Source: Brachyspira murdochii (GTDB taxonomy: Bacteria > Spirochaetota > JAAYUW01). Taken from it: a stretch of DNA of 64,000 nucleotides. The DNA is taken from positions 54,242-118,241 of the forward strand of contig DYJT01000002.1 of NCBI GenBank assembly GCA_020722965.1. Direction: 5' to 3'. Made by a program: the position numbers and the translations under genes. Every line of letters begins with the position of its first letter. Within the stretch, counting starts at the first letter, position 1. Below, in pieces: positions 26,269-35,918 of the stretch. The notes beneath the pieces are model-generated. The model saw nothing but the letters and a program-made list of their open reading frames with translations, did no database searches and was not told where the DNA came from.

Positions 26269-26351
26269 TTTTTATCTTTTCTAAATCTTGACATTAAATT
26301 TAATCATTGTAACTAATAGATGTTAATTGTTCGAATTTTAAGGAGTAAAAA

Positions 26352-27332
26352 ATGCCGGTAAACATGAAAGGAAGAAATTTTCTTCGTCTTATGGATTGCT
26401 CGCCATATGAATTAGAGATGCTTATAGATATGGCTATTGATCTTAAAAAACAAAAAAGATTGGGAATCTCTGGTAAAAATTTAGAAGGTAAAAATGTTGC
26501 CCTGATCTTTGAAAAAGCTTCAACAAGAACAAGATGTGCTTTTGTAGTAGCATGTTATGATGAGGGTGCACATCCTGAATATCTTGGTAAAGATGATATT
26601 CAGTTGGGTAAAAAAGAAACCGTAAAAGATACCGCAAGAGTTCTTGGAAGAATGTTTGATGGTATTCAATTCAGAGGATATAAACATGAAACTGTTGAAC
26701 AACTTGCAAAATATGCCGGTGTTCCAGTATGGAATGGTTTGACAGATAAATTTCATCCCACACAGGTACTTGCAGATTTTCAAACGGTAAAAGAAAAATT
26801 CGGGTATTTAAAAGGCATTAAATTCGCATATGTCGGTGATGGAAGAAACAATATGGCTAACTCATTGATGGAAGGTGCTGCCATGGTTGGTATGGATTAT
26901 AGAATTGTTGCACCAGCATCATTGCATCCAGAAAAAGAACTTTTAAATGAATGTGTAGAATATTCAAAAAAAACCGGAGCTAAAATTACAGTTACAGATA
27001 ACATAGATGAAGGTGTCAAAGGAGCCGATGTTATCTATACAGATGTATGGGCTTCTATGGGTGAAGAAGATAAAATCCCAGAGAGAATAAAACTTCTTAA
27101 ACCTTATCAGATTACAATGGATATGATTAAAAAGACTGGAAATCCTGAAGTTATCTTTTTACATTGCCTACCTTCTTTTCATAGCAATGAAACAGATTTA
27201 TCTAAAAAATTTCCAGATATCTGTGAAGTAACCGATGAAGTATTTGAATCAAAACACTCACTAGTATTTGATGAGGCTGAAAATAGAGTTCATACCATAA
27301 AAGCAATTATGATTGCTACAATGGGTAAGTAG
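26352..27332 (+). CDS. argF: Ornithine carbamoyltransferase
   Basis: A 326-residue cytosolic enzyme that joins carbamoyl phosphate and ornithine to citrulline, or runs in reverse in arginine breakdown. Carbamoyl-phosphate site STRTR is in [10 protein letters not shown]. Also present are [26 protein letters not shown], the ornithine loop DVWASMGEE (SMG motif) and FLHCLPSFH. No other arginine genes adjoin it, so biosynthetic (argF) and catabolic (arcB) use cannot be separated. Shine-Dalgarno AAGGAG lies 5 bp before the ATG. It ends in a strong terminator at 27408-27436. Confidence 0.94.
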   Translation: MPVNMKGRNFLRLMDCSPYELEMLIDMAIDLKKQKRLGISGKNLEGKNVALIFEKASTRTRCAFVVACYDEGAHPEYLGKDDIQLGKKETVKDTARVLGRMFDGIQFRGYKHETVEQLAKYAGVPVWNGLTDKFHPTQVLADFQTVKEKFGYLKGIKFAYVGDGRNNMANSLMEGAAMVGMDYRIVAPASLHPEKELLNECVEYSKKTGAKITVTDNIDEGVKGADVIYTDVWASMGEEDKIPERIKLLKPYQITMDMIKKTGNPEVIFLHCLPSFHSNETDLSKKFPDICEVTDEVFESKHSLVFDEAENRVHTIKAIMIATMGK

Positions 27333-27407
27333 AAACTTCGTAAGTCAATTTATAAATCAATGGAATTTTAGCATTAAATTAGAATTAAGTAAAATTTAAA
27401 TTAATCA

Positions 27408-27436
27408 AAAAAGGTTGGCAGTAAGCCAACCTTTTT
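27408..27436. terminator. Bidirectional rho-independent terminator
   Basis: A perfect 12-bp stem AAAAAGGTTGGC / GCCAACCTTTTT with a 5-nt loop AGTAA. It has A- and T-tracts on both sides. It lies between the convergent argF and phosphoglycerate dehydrogenase genes and can serve both. Confidence 0.92.
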
Positions 27437-27463
27437 ATTTATTAAAAAGATACGAAAAACCAG

Positions 27464-28393
27464 TTAAAACTTGTTTACCATAAATGTAGTATCATTATTA
27501 TTGAAAAAGTTGACAATCTGTCTGGCTGCGGCAATTCCAGAATTATTGTTGGCTTCAACCGTTTGTGCACCCATTTTTTTAGCGGTAAAAAAGACTCGTA
27601 GACCAAATTTATCTTCGAAAGTTTTCCTATTTTCAGGAGCTACATCGGCACAATATAATATATCTTCTCTTTCTTCCATTATCTTTAAAAGGTCATCTTC
27701 ATCTATTACTTCCGCTCTTGCAGTATTAACAATTGTTGCACCCTTTTTTAATAAGGTAAATAATTTATAGTTAATAGATTTTTTGGTCTGTGGCAAAAGT
27801 GGCAAATGAATAGAGATATAGTCTGAATTTTTATATAGATCTTCAAGATTTTTTACAGGTTCAACGCCATCTTTAATCATAGCTGATGAATCTACAAAAG
27901 GGTCATAAGCCAAAATATTCATACCAAAACCTTTTGCTATCTTTGCCACATATTTTCCAACATAACCATAAGCATGCAAACCTAAAGTTTTATTTCTTAA
28001 TTCAGTACCATCCTTACCTGTATAACCTTTTCTTGCAATATACAGCATCAATCCAAAGGCTAATTCTGCAACTGCATTAGAATTCTGTCCTGGGGTATTC
28101 ATTACTACAATTTTTTTGTTGGATGCAGCATTTAGATCTATATTATCATAACCAGCGCCTGCTCTAACGGCTATTTTTAAATTATCCGCATTTTCTATTA
28201 TATCCGAAGTTAATTTATCTGATCTCACAATTATTCCATCTACATCTTTTATCGCATTTTTTAAATCTTCTGGATTTTTATAGGATTCGAGAATAGATAG
28301 TTCAAAATTTGCTTCAGTAAAAATCTTTTTTATAGAATCAACGGCAGATTTTGCAAATGGTTTTTCTGTTGCAAGCAAAATCTTTTTACTCAT
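27464..28393 (-). CDS. serA: D-3-phosphoglycerate dehydrogenase, Lys-type
   Basis: A 309-residue 2-hydroxyacid dehydrogenase without the C-terminal ACT domain. It oxidises 3-phosphoglycerate in the first step of serine synthesis. NAD-fold segment GLHAYGYVGKYVAKIA has Ala in place of the first Gly of GxGxxG. Other conserved parts are VRAGAGYDNID, NTPGQNSNAVAELA, NTARAEVIDEDDL and CADVAPE. At the catalytic His position (usually TPHxGxxT) it reads TAKKMGAQT, with Lys272/273. That matches the Lys-type (type IIIK) enzymes known from Entamoeba and Bacteroidales. No serC or serB is nearby. Confidence 0.88.
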   Translation of the reverse strand: MSKKILLATEKPFAKSAVDSIKKIFTEANFELSILESYKNPEDLKNAIKDVDGIIVRSDKLTSDIIENADNLKIAVRAGAGYDNIDLNAASNKKIVVMNTPGQNSNAVAELAFGLMLYIARKGYTGKDGTELRNKTLGLHAYGYVGKYVAKIAKGFGMNILAYDPFVDSSAMIKDGVEPVKNLEDLYKNSDYISIHLPLLPQTKKSINYKLFTLLKKGATIVNTARAEVIDEDDLLKIMEEREDILYCADVAPENRKTFEDKFGLRVFFTAKKMGAQTVEANNNSGIAAARQIVNFFNNNDTTFMVNKF

Positions 28394-28532
28394 AGATTTC
28401 TCCTTATATTATTTAATTATTTAATCTGAGTCAATAAAATTGGATTTGTTACATAAATAATATAAATTATTATTAAAAAATTTCAATTAATTCTTAATAT
28501 TATTTTGTAAATTGATTGATTACTAAATTATG

Positions 28533-29573
28533 TTAAGTTATCAGACTATTTCTTTTCATCTCAACCATTCTGGATTTAGCATTTAACTGTAAAAAAGTAT
28601 CTATATTAAATTTATAATTTTCAAATAGGTGATAGCCCAAACCAGCTACCATAGCACCATTATCTGCACAAAGTTGAATAGGTGGGAAAATTACCTTAAT
28701 CCCTTCATTTTCGAGCAATTTAAAATTTTTTCTTATTTCGGAATTAGCTGCACTACCACCAGTAATTACCAGTGTTTTTAATCTAGTTTTTGTAATGGCG
28801 TACTTTGTTTTCAAAATCAGTGTTTTTGCAACTGCCAGCTGAAAAGATGCCAGTATATCTTCTAATTTTTCGTCATTATTATTTTTTTCGAATCGATATT
28901 TTTTCCTAAAGTGAATTACTGCTGTTTTTAAACCAGAAAATGAAAAATTCAAACCATATTTTTTAATATCAGATAAAGCGATAGGGAAATTATATGCAAA
29001 AGGATTTCCATTTTTTGATAATTTATCTATTATAGGACCGCCAGGGTAACCTAAATCAAAATTTTTTGCAATCTTATCGAAAGCCTCTCCACAAGAATCA
29101 TCTATTGTTTTACCAAGAATTTTATAATCTTCAAACGAATTAAAAAGAATTAAAGCTGTATGTCCACCTGAAATTAGTAACCCTAGAAAAGGGAAGGAAA
29201 TATCATTTTCAAAAAATGCCGAATAAAAATGTGCCATAATATGATTTATTGGAATTAGTGGTTTATTATATCTATAAGCCAAACCTTTGGCAAAATTTAC
29301 ACCAATTACAAGTGAACCAATTAATCCAGGATAAGTTGTCACTGCAATTGCATCAATTTTATTAATATCTATTTTAAAATTAGATAAAACATTTTTGGTT
29401 ACATTATATATCACTTTTAAGTGTTCCCTTGATGCAATCTCAGGAACAATTCCATTGAAAATTTTATGGGCATCATTTTGCGATAGGGTAAATAATGATA
29501 TTATCTTTTTACCATTCTCAACGATTGAGACAGATGTATCATCACATGAAGATTCTATTCCAAGAATATACAT
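28533..29573 (-). CDS. tsaD: tRNA threonylcarbamoyladenosine transferase TsaD
   Basis: A 346-residue ASKHA-fold protein that transfers threonylcarbamoyl to A37 of ANN-decoding tRNAs, with TsaB and TsaE. Conserved parts include LGIESSCDDTSVSIV, GIVPEIASREH, the metal-binding NHIMAHFYSA (HxxxH), LLISGGHTALI, DDSCGEAFDK, LGYPGGP and CADNGAMVAG. The length is standard. tsaB and tsaE are not in the window. The gene upstream on the same strand encodes a small protein ending in a terminator, so tsaD needs its own promoter. Confidence 0.96.
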   Translation of the reverse strand: MYILGIESSCDDTSVSIVENGKKIISLFTLSQNDAHKIFNGIVPEIASREHLKVIYNVTKNVLSNFKIDINKIDAIAVTTYPGLIGSLVIGVNFAKGLAYRYNKPLIPINHIMAHFYSAFFENDISFPFLGLLISGGHTALILFNSFEDYKILGKTIDDSCGEAFDKIAKNFDLGYPGGPIIDKLSKNGNPFAYNFPIALSDIKKYGLNFSFSGLKTAVIHFRKKYRFEKNNNDEKLEDILASFQLAVAKTLILKTKYAITKTRLKTLVITGGSAANSEIRKNFKLLENEGIKVIFPPIQLCADNGAMVAGLGYHLFENYKFNIDTFLQLNAKSRMVEMKRNSLIT

Positions 29574-29600
29574 AATATTTATATTAAAATATTTATATTA

Positions 29601-29632
29601 AAAAAAAGTAGCAGTTTAACATATACTGCTAC
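29601..29632 (-). terminator. Rho-independent terminator of small gene
   Basis: On the minus strand: GTAGCAGT / ACTGCTAC, 8 perfect pairs with a 9-nt loop, followed by seven T. It lies about 100 bp after the small 57-residue gene and before tsaD. Confidence 0.8.
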
Positions 29633-29733
29633 CTTAATAATAACAACAATTAATTAAATTGCAAGATATTTGTACCATTTTTCCCCCTTTAATGGTACTT
29701 TGATAAATTTTTTAAATTTATCGGTAATTTTAA

Positions 29734-29907
29734 TTAAACTACTTTTGTAAAAGTTGAATCAGTGCCCTGTGGGGGAGCTTTTACACTTTCTCGAATTACA
29801 GTTTGCTGCTCTTTTGTCACATCAAACATCTTTTTAAGGAAATAAATCTGAGCATTTAATATAATTCGAGAGTTTTGATAATCATTTACACCTTCCATGG
29901 TAATCAT
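29734..29907 (-). CDS. Small putative motility protein (YjfB-like)
   Basis: A 57-residue ORF with an ATG at 29905-29907 behind AAAGGAG at ideal spacing. The pattern N-AQIYFLKKMFDVTKEQQ followed by a Pro/Gly/Ser tail resembles the YjfB_motility family (a Q-rich helix ending in LKKxxDxxxxQ), which occurs in flagellated bacteria. The similarity is short, so the family call is tentative, but the ribosome site and the dedicated terminator at 29601-29632 support a real single-gene unit. It fills much of what would otherwise be a 550-bp gap. Confidence 0.65.
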   Translation of the reverse strand: MITMEGVNDYQNSRIILNAQIYFLKKMFDVTKEQQTVIRESVKAPPQGTDSTFTKVV

Positions 29908-30123
29908 ATCAAACTCCTTTTTCCTCTATCTATTATATCGTCTAAATAAACAAAAAATAATAATAAAAAAATTTCAATAATTGAATAAATTTTAAAATAA
30001 AATATTTTCAAAATGCTTATGTGTTATTATTAAATTTATAAAATTTTATTTACATAAATTAGTTGCAAAAATTTAAATAAATAGTAAAAAAGAGCATGTA
30101 AAGTATAATAAAAGGGGAAATTT

Positions 30124-30699
30124 ATGAACCAACTAATTTTAAGATATTTTAAAAAAATCAATTTCAAACAACAGATAATTAGCTATTTTTTAATAATATT
30201 TTATTCTTTGAGCTTAGCTATTAGTGCTAAAATCAAATTTTATCTTCCTTTTTCTATTGTGCCTTTCACCCTTCAAATGCTTGTTATTTTCTTAATAATA
30301 TTTTTTGAGGATAAAAAGATAGCCTTTTTTTCAATCTTAACTTATCTTTGCCTTGGGTTACTAAATTTGCCATTTTTTGCCAATGTTTCTGGAATTCAAG
30401 CAATATTAGGACCTACTGGTGGATATCTTCTTGGTTTTCTTTTTTCATCATTAGTTGCAAGCGATAAAAGAAAATCTTTAACTCAAGAAAATGTCAACTT
30501 TGTAAAACTTTTTACAAAAGGAGTTTTTGTAATATTAATAGTTTATCTTTTTGGATTTTTAGGTTTATTAAGATTTATAGATTTTAAAAAGGCATTTCTT
30601 ATAGGAGTTTTACCTTTTATTATTTTCGATTTCTATAAATTATTTATCGCATTATTTATTTACGCTAAATTAAATTATAAAGGGTTAAGGATCGGATAA
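30124..30699 (+). CDS. bioY: Biotin transporter BioY
   Basis: A 191-residue membrane protein, the substrate-binding S component of an ECF-type biotin importer. Five to six hydrophobic helices are seen. BioY signatures are LPFSIVPFTLQMLVIFL and the glycine-rich GIQAILGPTGGYLLGF, both in the expected order. The ATG has Shine-Dalgarno AGGGG. It is the first gene of a long colinear block; phoH follows 8 bp later. No BioMN or ECF energy-coupling genes are near, and no clear BirA operator is seen in the 216 bp upstream. Confidence 0.93.
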   Translation: MNQLILRYFKKINFKQQIISYFLIIFYSLSLAISAKIKFYLPFSIVPFTLQMLVIFLIIFFEDKKIAFFSILTYLCLGLLNLPFFANVSGIQAILGPTGGYLLGFLFSSLVASDKRKSLTQENVNFVKLFTKGVFVILIVYLFGFLGLLRFIDFKKAFLIGVLPFIIFDFYKLFIALFIYAKLNYKGLRIG

Positions 30700-30707
30700 T
30701 CTATTTA

Positions 30708-31703
30708 ATGAAAAAAAGCAATGCTGAAGAGAATTATTTTGGTTATTCTGAAGGCAAGATTCAGGTTTCAAACAATTTAATACCTATAATAAATGGAATT
30801 AATGATTCAATAATTAGATATTTAGAAAATCATTTTAACATAGATATTTATATTGGTGATGATGAATACATTATTCAAGCAAAATCTGAAATATTAAATA
30901 CAGTAACTTCAATATTTGAGAATATTATCTCTATAGCAAAAAAAAATGGGCATATACCTTTTGATGAAGTAAGACTTCTTGTCGAACAGGCGGAGCAGAA
31001 CAATCTATTAAGCTCGGATCATAGAGCAAAAAACTCAATAAAGCTTTCTAGAATTGGGAAAAAAATTGAGCCTAAAACAGAGAATCAAATACATTATTTT
31101 GAATCGATGACAAATTTTGATCTGACTATCTGTTTTGGTCCTGCTGGAACAGGAAAGACATATTTAGCGGTAGGTTTTGCTCTTCAACAACTTTTTATGA
31201 ATAACTATAAAAGAATTATATTAACAAGACCTGTTGTTGAAGCCGGAGAAAAGTTAGGATTTTTACCAGGTGATTTCATTGAAAAGATAAGTCCCTATTT
31301 GAAACCTTTATATGATTCTATTTTCGATATAGTTGGCTCTCAGACCTATGAATATCTTATCCATTCGGATATTATTGAAATAATTCCACTAGCTTACATG
31401 AGAGGAAGAACTTTAAATGATGCGATAATAATTCTTGATGAAGCTCAAAATGCCACCTATTCACAACTCAAGATGTTTTTATCAAGAATGGGATTTCATT
31501 CAAAAGTCATTGTTACGGGAGATATTACTCAAATTGATCTTGAAAGAAAAAATGATTCAGGTTTATCTTCTATAATTGAACTATTTAAAACTATAGAAGG
31601 GATCTCAATAATTGAGTTCGAAAAAAAAGATATAATTAGACATAGTTTAGTAAGAAAAATGCTTAGTGTTTTAGAAGAGTATGAACAAAAACTACAAAGA
31701 TAA
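30708..31703 (+). CDS. ybeZ: PhoH-family ATPase
   Basis: A 331-residue PhoH/YbeZ protein with an N-terminal KH-like region (about 1-90). The P-loop ATPase domain has Walker A GPAGTGKT, TRPVVEAGEKLGFLPGD, Walker B IIILDEAQNAT and VTGDITQID. YbeZ partners YbeY in ribosome and RNA maturation in other bacteria, and ybeY lies two genes downstream. Its 3' end overlaps the pgpH-like gene by 23 bp. Confidence 0.95.
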   Translation: MKKSNAEENYFGYSEGKIQVSNNLIPIINGINDSIIRYLENHFNIDIYIGDDEYIIQAKSEILNTVTSIFENIISIAKKNGHIPFDEVRLLVEQAEQNNLLSSDHRAKNSIKLSRIGKKIEPKTENQIHYFESMTNFDLTICFGPAGTGKTYLAVGFALQQLFMNNYKRIILTRPVVEAGEKLGFLPGDFIEKISPYLKPLYDSIFDIVGSQTYEYLIHSDIIEIIPLAYMRGRTLNDAIIILDEAQNATYSQLKMFLSRMGFHSKVIVTGDITQIDLERKNDSGLSSIIELFKTIEGISIIEFEKKDIIRHSLVRKMLSVLEEYEQKLQR

Positions 31704-33903
31704 TAATATGTTTTTTATAAATATAAAATCAAAAAAACAGATTCTTATCTTTTTTCTTTTATATTTAAGCTTTATCATTCTTTATGGTTCTTATCAAATA
31801 TTTAGCATTAATAATATATATTTGAAATCAAGTTTTTCTGATATTGCAAAAGAAGATATAATATTACAAAAAGATCTCCTCGTTATGGATGATTTGAAAA
31901 ATGAGGAAGAAAAAAAGATCTTTTTACAGGATATTCCCCCTGTTTATAATATCTATGATTCTGTTTTTTACAAGCAATGGAATTTTTTCGAAAAACTGTT
32001 TAATTTTATTTCAAATGAAAGACCAGTCCCCGAAATACTTGAAAAATATATCAATAATCAGACAGATTTAAAAGTTCATAACCCAAGATTATTAACTTTA
32101 TTAATTATTATTGCAGATAATACTTCTTTAATAAGAACTTTTAGATCATTGTTATACAATATTTATAGCAAAGGTGTTATTTTATCAAATTTAGAAGATA
32201 TTTTAACTAATTCCAAAAAGCTTGTAGTTGTAGATTGGTTCAGACAATTTGATACAGTTAGAAAAGAGGTATCTATTGATAATTTTATCACTTTGGATAA
32301 TCGGGATAATAAAATAACAGAAATTTATGATCAGGTTTTTAATGGATCCCTGTTTGATCAAAATTTACTTCCAGAAGAAAAACAACTATTATTAGATTTT
32401 GTAAAATTAAATTTAAAAGAAAATCTAGTATATGATCAACTTCAAAGTGATGAGTTAAAGAGGAAGATGCTTGAAAATTTTACCCCTAAAATGGTTGAAT
32501 TAAAAGCAGGAACGGTAATTATAAAGAAAGGGGAAATTATCGATAATGAAAAAAAAAGAATACTTTTTTTAATACAAAAAACATTAAAAAATAACCAGAT
32601 TCAGATTCTTTTCTCTTATTTTATTGCATTATTTATCGTTGGCTTGATGATTTCCTTTTATCTTTTTAATTACATAAACTCATTTAATCTTTATAAAAGG
32701 TATATTGTATACTTTTTCATCCTATTATATTTTTCATTGATTTTTTATATTCTTCTTGATTTAAAATATATTAAAATAATTACTGGATTTTATCATTTCC
32801 CTTTGTTGCTTTTTTATCTTTTAATCGAGTTTGCCTATTCAAAAAAAGATATGCCTATTATTTATTTTATTTTGCTTTTTATCATTTTTATTATGGCAAA
32901 TTATGACATCCCTCTATTATTTTATGGTCTGTTACTCTACACCTTTTTATCCCTATTTGCAGTTAAATTTCATAGTTTCAAAAAGGCAATATTTTTTAAA
33001 GGGATTATCTCTATCATAATGACATTATTCTATTCATTGATAGTAAATATAATTTTTCCAAAGACTTACAGAACATTGGATCTTTTAATTTCAGGTGTTT
33101 TAAATATTATAGTCTCAATAATTTTATATTTTGGCTTAATACCAATACTTGAAAATATTTTTAATTTTCCTACAATTTCTAAGTTAATGGAAATCTGTGA
33201 TCTTAACAGTCAATTTTTCTCTGAGTTTATGGTTAAGGCTCCTGGAACTTATCATCATTCCGTAATTGTTGCTAATCTAGCAGAGAATGCTGCGGCAAGT
33301 TGTGATGCAAATCCTTATATAACAAGAGCTGGTGGCTTATATCATGATATCGGCAAGATAAAATATTCTAAGTATTTTGTCGAAAACCAGCATGGAGAAA
33401 ATCCAACAGTCGAAGTTTTAAACCCCAATATGGCTGTAACCATTATTAAGAATCATGTAAAAGCAGGTATAAACGAGGCAAAAAAATTGCACTTGCCAAA
33501 AGAGGTAATAGATATTATAGAGCAACATCATGGGACATCTCTTATCAGTTTCTTTTATGTTAAAGCCTTAGAAAAAAAGATTGAAAAGATAGATAAATCC
33601 AATTTCTGTTATAATTATCCAAAACCTAAGACAAAAGAAGCGGCTATCATAATGATCGCAGACTCGATAGAAGCTGTTTCCCGAACTATAAAAAATACAG
33701 ATAAAAAAAGTTTAGAACAGTTAGTAGAAGAGGTTATAAACAATAAATCTAAGGATGGGCAACTTGAAGAATCTCCATTGACCCTAAGCGATATTAAAAA
33801 AATTAAAAATTCAATGGTAAATAATCTATATTCAATGTTTCATAACAGAATAATATACCCTGATGAAAAAAAAATAAAAAATTTGGAAAAAGAAAATAGA
33901 TAA
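31681..33903 (+). CDS. pgpH: 7TM-HD phosphohydrolase (PgpH-like, c-di-AMP phosphodiesterase family)
   Basis: A 740-residue membrane protein of the 7TMR-HD family. An N-terminal helix anchors a large extracytoplasmic 7TMR-HDED domain (about 45-300). About seven membrane helices follow (about 305-490). The cytoplasmic HD domain has MVKAPGTYHHSVIVANL with His525/526, GGLYHDIGKIKY with His555-Asp556, HVKAGI, EQHHGT and MIADSIEAVSRT, so the metal site is complete. In Listeria PgpH hydrolyses c-di-AMP; the substrate here is inferred. The start is inside phoH; an ATG at 31708 is also possible. The stop overlaps the ybeY ATG by one base (TAATG). Confidence 0.92.
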   Translation: MNKNYKDNNMFFINIKSKKQILIFFLLYLSFIILYGSYQIFSINNIYLKSSFSDIAKEDIILQKDLLVMDDLKNEEEKKIFLQDIPPVYNIYDSVFYKQWNFFEKLFNFISNERPVPEILEKYINNQTDLKVHNPRLLTLLIIIADNTSLIRTFRSLLYNIYSKGVILSNLEDILTNSKKLVVVDWFRQFDTVRKEVSIDNFITLDNRDNKITEIYDQVFNGSLFDQNLLPEEKQLLLDFVKLNLKENLVYDQLQSDELKRKMLENFTPKMVELKAGTVIIKKGEIIDNEKKRILFLIQKTLKNNQIQILFSYFIALFIVGLMISFYLFNYINSFNLYKRYIVYFFILLYFSLIFYILLDLKYIKIITGFYHFPLLLFYLLIEFAYSKKDMPIIYFILLFIIFIMANYDIPLLFYGLLLYTFLSLFAVKFHSFKKAIFFKGIISIIMTLFYSLIVNIIFPKTYRTLDLLISGVLNIIVSIILYFGLIPILENIFNFPTISKLMEICDLNSQFFSEFMVKAPGTYHHSVIVANLAENAAASCDANPYITRAGGLYHDIGKIKYSKYFVENQHGENPTVEVLNPNMAVTIIKNHVKAGINEAKKLHLPKEVIDIIEQHHGTSLISFFYVKALEKKIEKIDKSNFCYNYPKPKTKEAAIIMIADSIEAVSRTIKNTDKKSLEQLVEEVINNKSKDGQLEESPLTLSDIKKIKNSMVNNLYSMFHNRIIYPDEKKIKNLEKENR

Positions 33904-34355
33904 TGGAAATAACAGATTATTTAATATTTGATTTTGAAGATGAGCAATTAAAAATAGATATCTACGATATTATCAATGATCTTGATATTACCTTAAAAAA
34001 AGTAGAGAAAACAATAGATGATCTTTATAAATTAAAAAAAATAATATCGATATATTTTGTAAATCAAAAGACAATTACAGAATTAAATTTTAAGTATCGA
34101 GGCATAAATAACCCAACTGATGTTCTCTCTTTCTCTTATAATTACAGCCAGGATTATTTAGGTGAAATAGTCGTATATTTTGATAAAATAAGGCAAAGAG
34201 CAAAATTAGAGGAAGAAGATGTTAGAACAACCTTAGTATATATGGTTTTTCATTCGATATTACATCTATTGGGTTATACACATGAAGTCGAAGAAGATTA
34301 TAAGCAAATAGAAGAAAAGACCGAGGAATTAATGAGGAGGTTTAGCAGTCTATGA
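33903..34355 (+). CDS. ybeY: Endoribonuclease YbeY
   Basis: A 150-residue zinc-binding RNase/rRNA maturation factor. The zinc motif is HSILHLLGYTHE (HxxxHxxGxxH), and the family segment NNPTDVLSFSY precedes it. The start is translationally coupled to pgpH (TAATG) and the stop to corC (ATGA). The ATGA junction also shows that TGA is a stop codon here. YbeY acts in 16S rRNA 3' processing and 70S quality control together with YbeZ. Confidence 0.96.
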   Translation: MEITDYLIFDFEDEQLKIDIYDIINDLDITLKKVEKTIDDLYKLKKIISIYFVNQKTITELNFKYRGINNPTDVLSFSYNYSQDYLGEIVVYFDKIRQRAKLEEEDVRTTLVYMVFHSILHLLGYTHEVEEDYKQIEEKTEELMRRFSSL

Positions 34356-35152
34356 GTTTCTTTCACTCGATTTTTAGTAAAAAGAAGGAAAACAAATCAG
34401 ATGAAGATATTCCGGATCAGAGTAGCTTAAAAGATTTAAAAAAAGATCAGATTAAGATGATAAATGGGATTATTGCACTATCAGATACCCTGGCTCATGA
34501 AATTATGAAACCAAGGATAGATGTTGATTCCATAGATATAAATGATCCTTTAGATAGAATTTTCTCTAAAGTAATTGCCTGTGGTCATTCAAGAATACCC
34601 GCATATGATCAATCTATAGATAACATTGTTGGGGTATTATATGTAAAAGATTTGTTAAAATACTTAAGTCAAGATAATAAAAATGAAATAAATATTAAGA
34701 AAATTTTAAGGGAACCATTTTTTATCCCCGAAACTAAAAGAGTCACGGATTTATTAAAAGAATTTAAAGAAAAAAAAATTCATATAGCAATTGTTTTAGA
34801 TGAGTATGGTGGTTTTTCTGGTATTGTCTGTTTGGAAGATATCTTAGAGGAAATAGTAGGAGAGATTTTTGATGAATATGATACAATTGAAAAATTGATT
34901 GAAAAAATCTCTGACAACGAATATATTGTTCTATCCAAGATTTCCATATTTGACTTAAACGAAGAGTTAAATATTTTTTTACCAGAGGATGTAGCAGATA
35001 CACTTGGCGGTTTTATTATGGAAAATCTTGGCGATATACCTAAAAAAGGTGATAATTTCAATTATAAAAACTATGAATTTACCATTCAATCTATGATTGG
35101 CTATAAGATAGATAAAGTTCTTATAAAGATTAAAGAACCAGAAGATGAATAA
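34352..35152 (+). CDS. corC: CorC/HlyC-type CBS-domain protein
   Basis: A 266-residue soluble protein with two CBS domains (IMKPRIDVDSID to GVLYVKDLL, and FFIPETKRVTDLLKEF to IVLDEYGGFSGIVCLEDIL). A C-terminal CorC_HlyC domain ends in DTLGGFIMENLGDIPKKGD. It lacks membrane helices, like E. coli YbeX/CorC, which is linked to magnesium/cobalt homeostasis and to ribosome function. Gene order ybeZ-ybeY-ybeX is conserved in many bacteria. It overlaps ybeY by 4 bp and the next gene by 8 bp. Confidence 0.94.
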   Translation: MSFFHSIFSKKKENKSDEDIPDQSSLKDLKKDQIKMINGIIALSDTLAHEIMKPRIDVDSIDINDPLDRIFSKVIACGHSRIPAYDQSIDNIVGVLYVKDLLKYLSQDNKNEINIKKILREPFFIPETKRVTDLLKEFKEKKIHIAIVLDEYGGFSGIVCLEDILEEIVGEIFDEYDTIEKLIEKISDNEYIVLSKISIFDLNEELNIFLPEDVADTLGGFIMENLGDIPKKGDNFNYKNYEFTIQSMIGYKIDKVLIKIKEPEDE

Positions 35153-35918
35153 AGGTTTTGTTCTAGATGCAATTAATTTTGATATTAACAATAAATTGAT
35201 CTATATTTTTTCTGAAAACTCAATGATGGAAAAATATTTTATCTATCAGCCAAAAAATAATTTTGATTTGATAAACAAACATAATAGATTGGATTATATG
35301 ATGATTATTGAGTATGAATATCAAAATAAAGGTCAAAAATTTTTTTATGAGATAATCGATGATTTTGTAACTATTAAAAATAGTTTAAATAGTTTGTTAT
35401 TGGGTTCGATAATCTGTGATCTTATAAAAAATTCGATTCAAATAGAAGAGAAAACTATTTTTCAATATCAAAATATAGTAGATTTCATAAAATTAATATT
35501 TTTAAAAAATGATTTTAACAAAAATTTTATTTTTTCGTATATCATACTATTAATTTTTTATCTTTTATTAAACTCTGGAAGATTTATTTTACCTGAAAAA
35601 GATTCTATATTTTATGATACCCATAATTTAAAATTTGTTAGCGACAAAAATATGGTAAATTCTTATAAGATGAAAGAAAGTAATCAAATTTATATTAATA
35701 ATATTAATAATGATAGGTTTATAAGATGTCCAAAAGAACTATTTGTATTAAATGAGCTTGATATAAAAAATTGTATTTCTATTCAAAATTTGAATTTATT
35801 GGAGAATTTAAATAGTGATAAATTAAACAATCTTCTTTTCTTTTTATCAAATTTATTTAATCTTGCTTATCACAAAAAGAGAGTAAATTCATTAACCTTT
35901 ATTAAATATATTATATGA
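35145..35918 (+). CDS. recO: Putative diverged RecO
   Basis: A 257-residue protein. The N-terminus KGFVLDAINFDINNKLIYIFSE fits the RecO OB-fold start (AiVLxxxxyxExdxixxxfte). The middle helices (LLLGSIICDLIKNSIQ, TIFQYQNIVDFIKLIF) and the C-terminus (LAYHKKRVNSLTFIKYI, like RecO gxKxxkSxxfl) follow RecO order. The usual zinc-cysteine cluster is absent. RecO loads RecA with RecR in gap repair. Position after ybeY/corC also fits, since recO often lies in this neighbourhood. Conservation is low, so this is a tentative call. Confidence 0.5.
   Translation: MNKGFVLDAINFDINNKLIYIFSENSMMEKYFIYQPKNNFDLINKHNRLDYMMIIEYEYQNKGQKFFYEIIDDFVTIKNSLNSLLLGSIICDLIKNSIQIEEKTIFQYQNIVDFIKLIFLKNDFNKNFIFSYIILLIFYLLLNSGRFILPEKDSIFYDTHNLKFVSDKNMVNSYKMKESNQIYINNINNDRFIRCPKELFVLNELDIKNCISIQNLNLLENLNSDKLNNLLFFLSNLFNLAYHKKRVNSLTFIKYII

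Noticed and set aside
29940-30123. BirA operator before bioY
   Set aside because: TTTACAT and TAAA half-site-like words occur, but no symmetric pair at the expected spacing.
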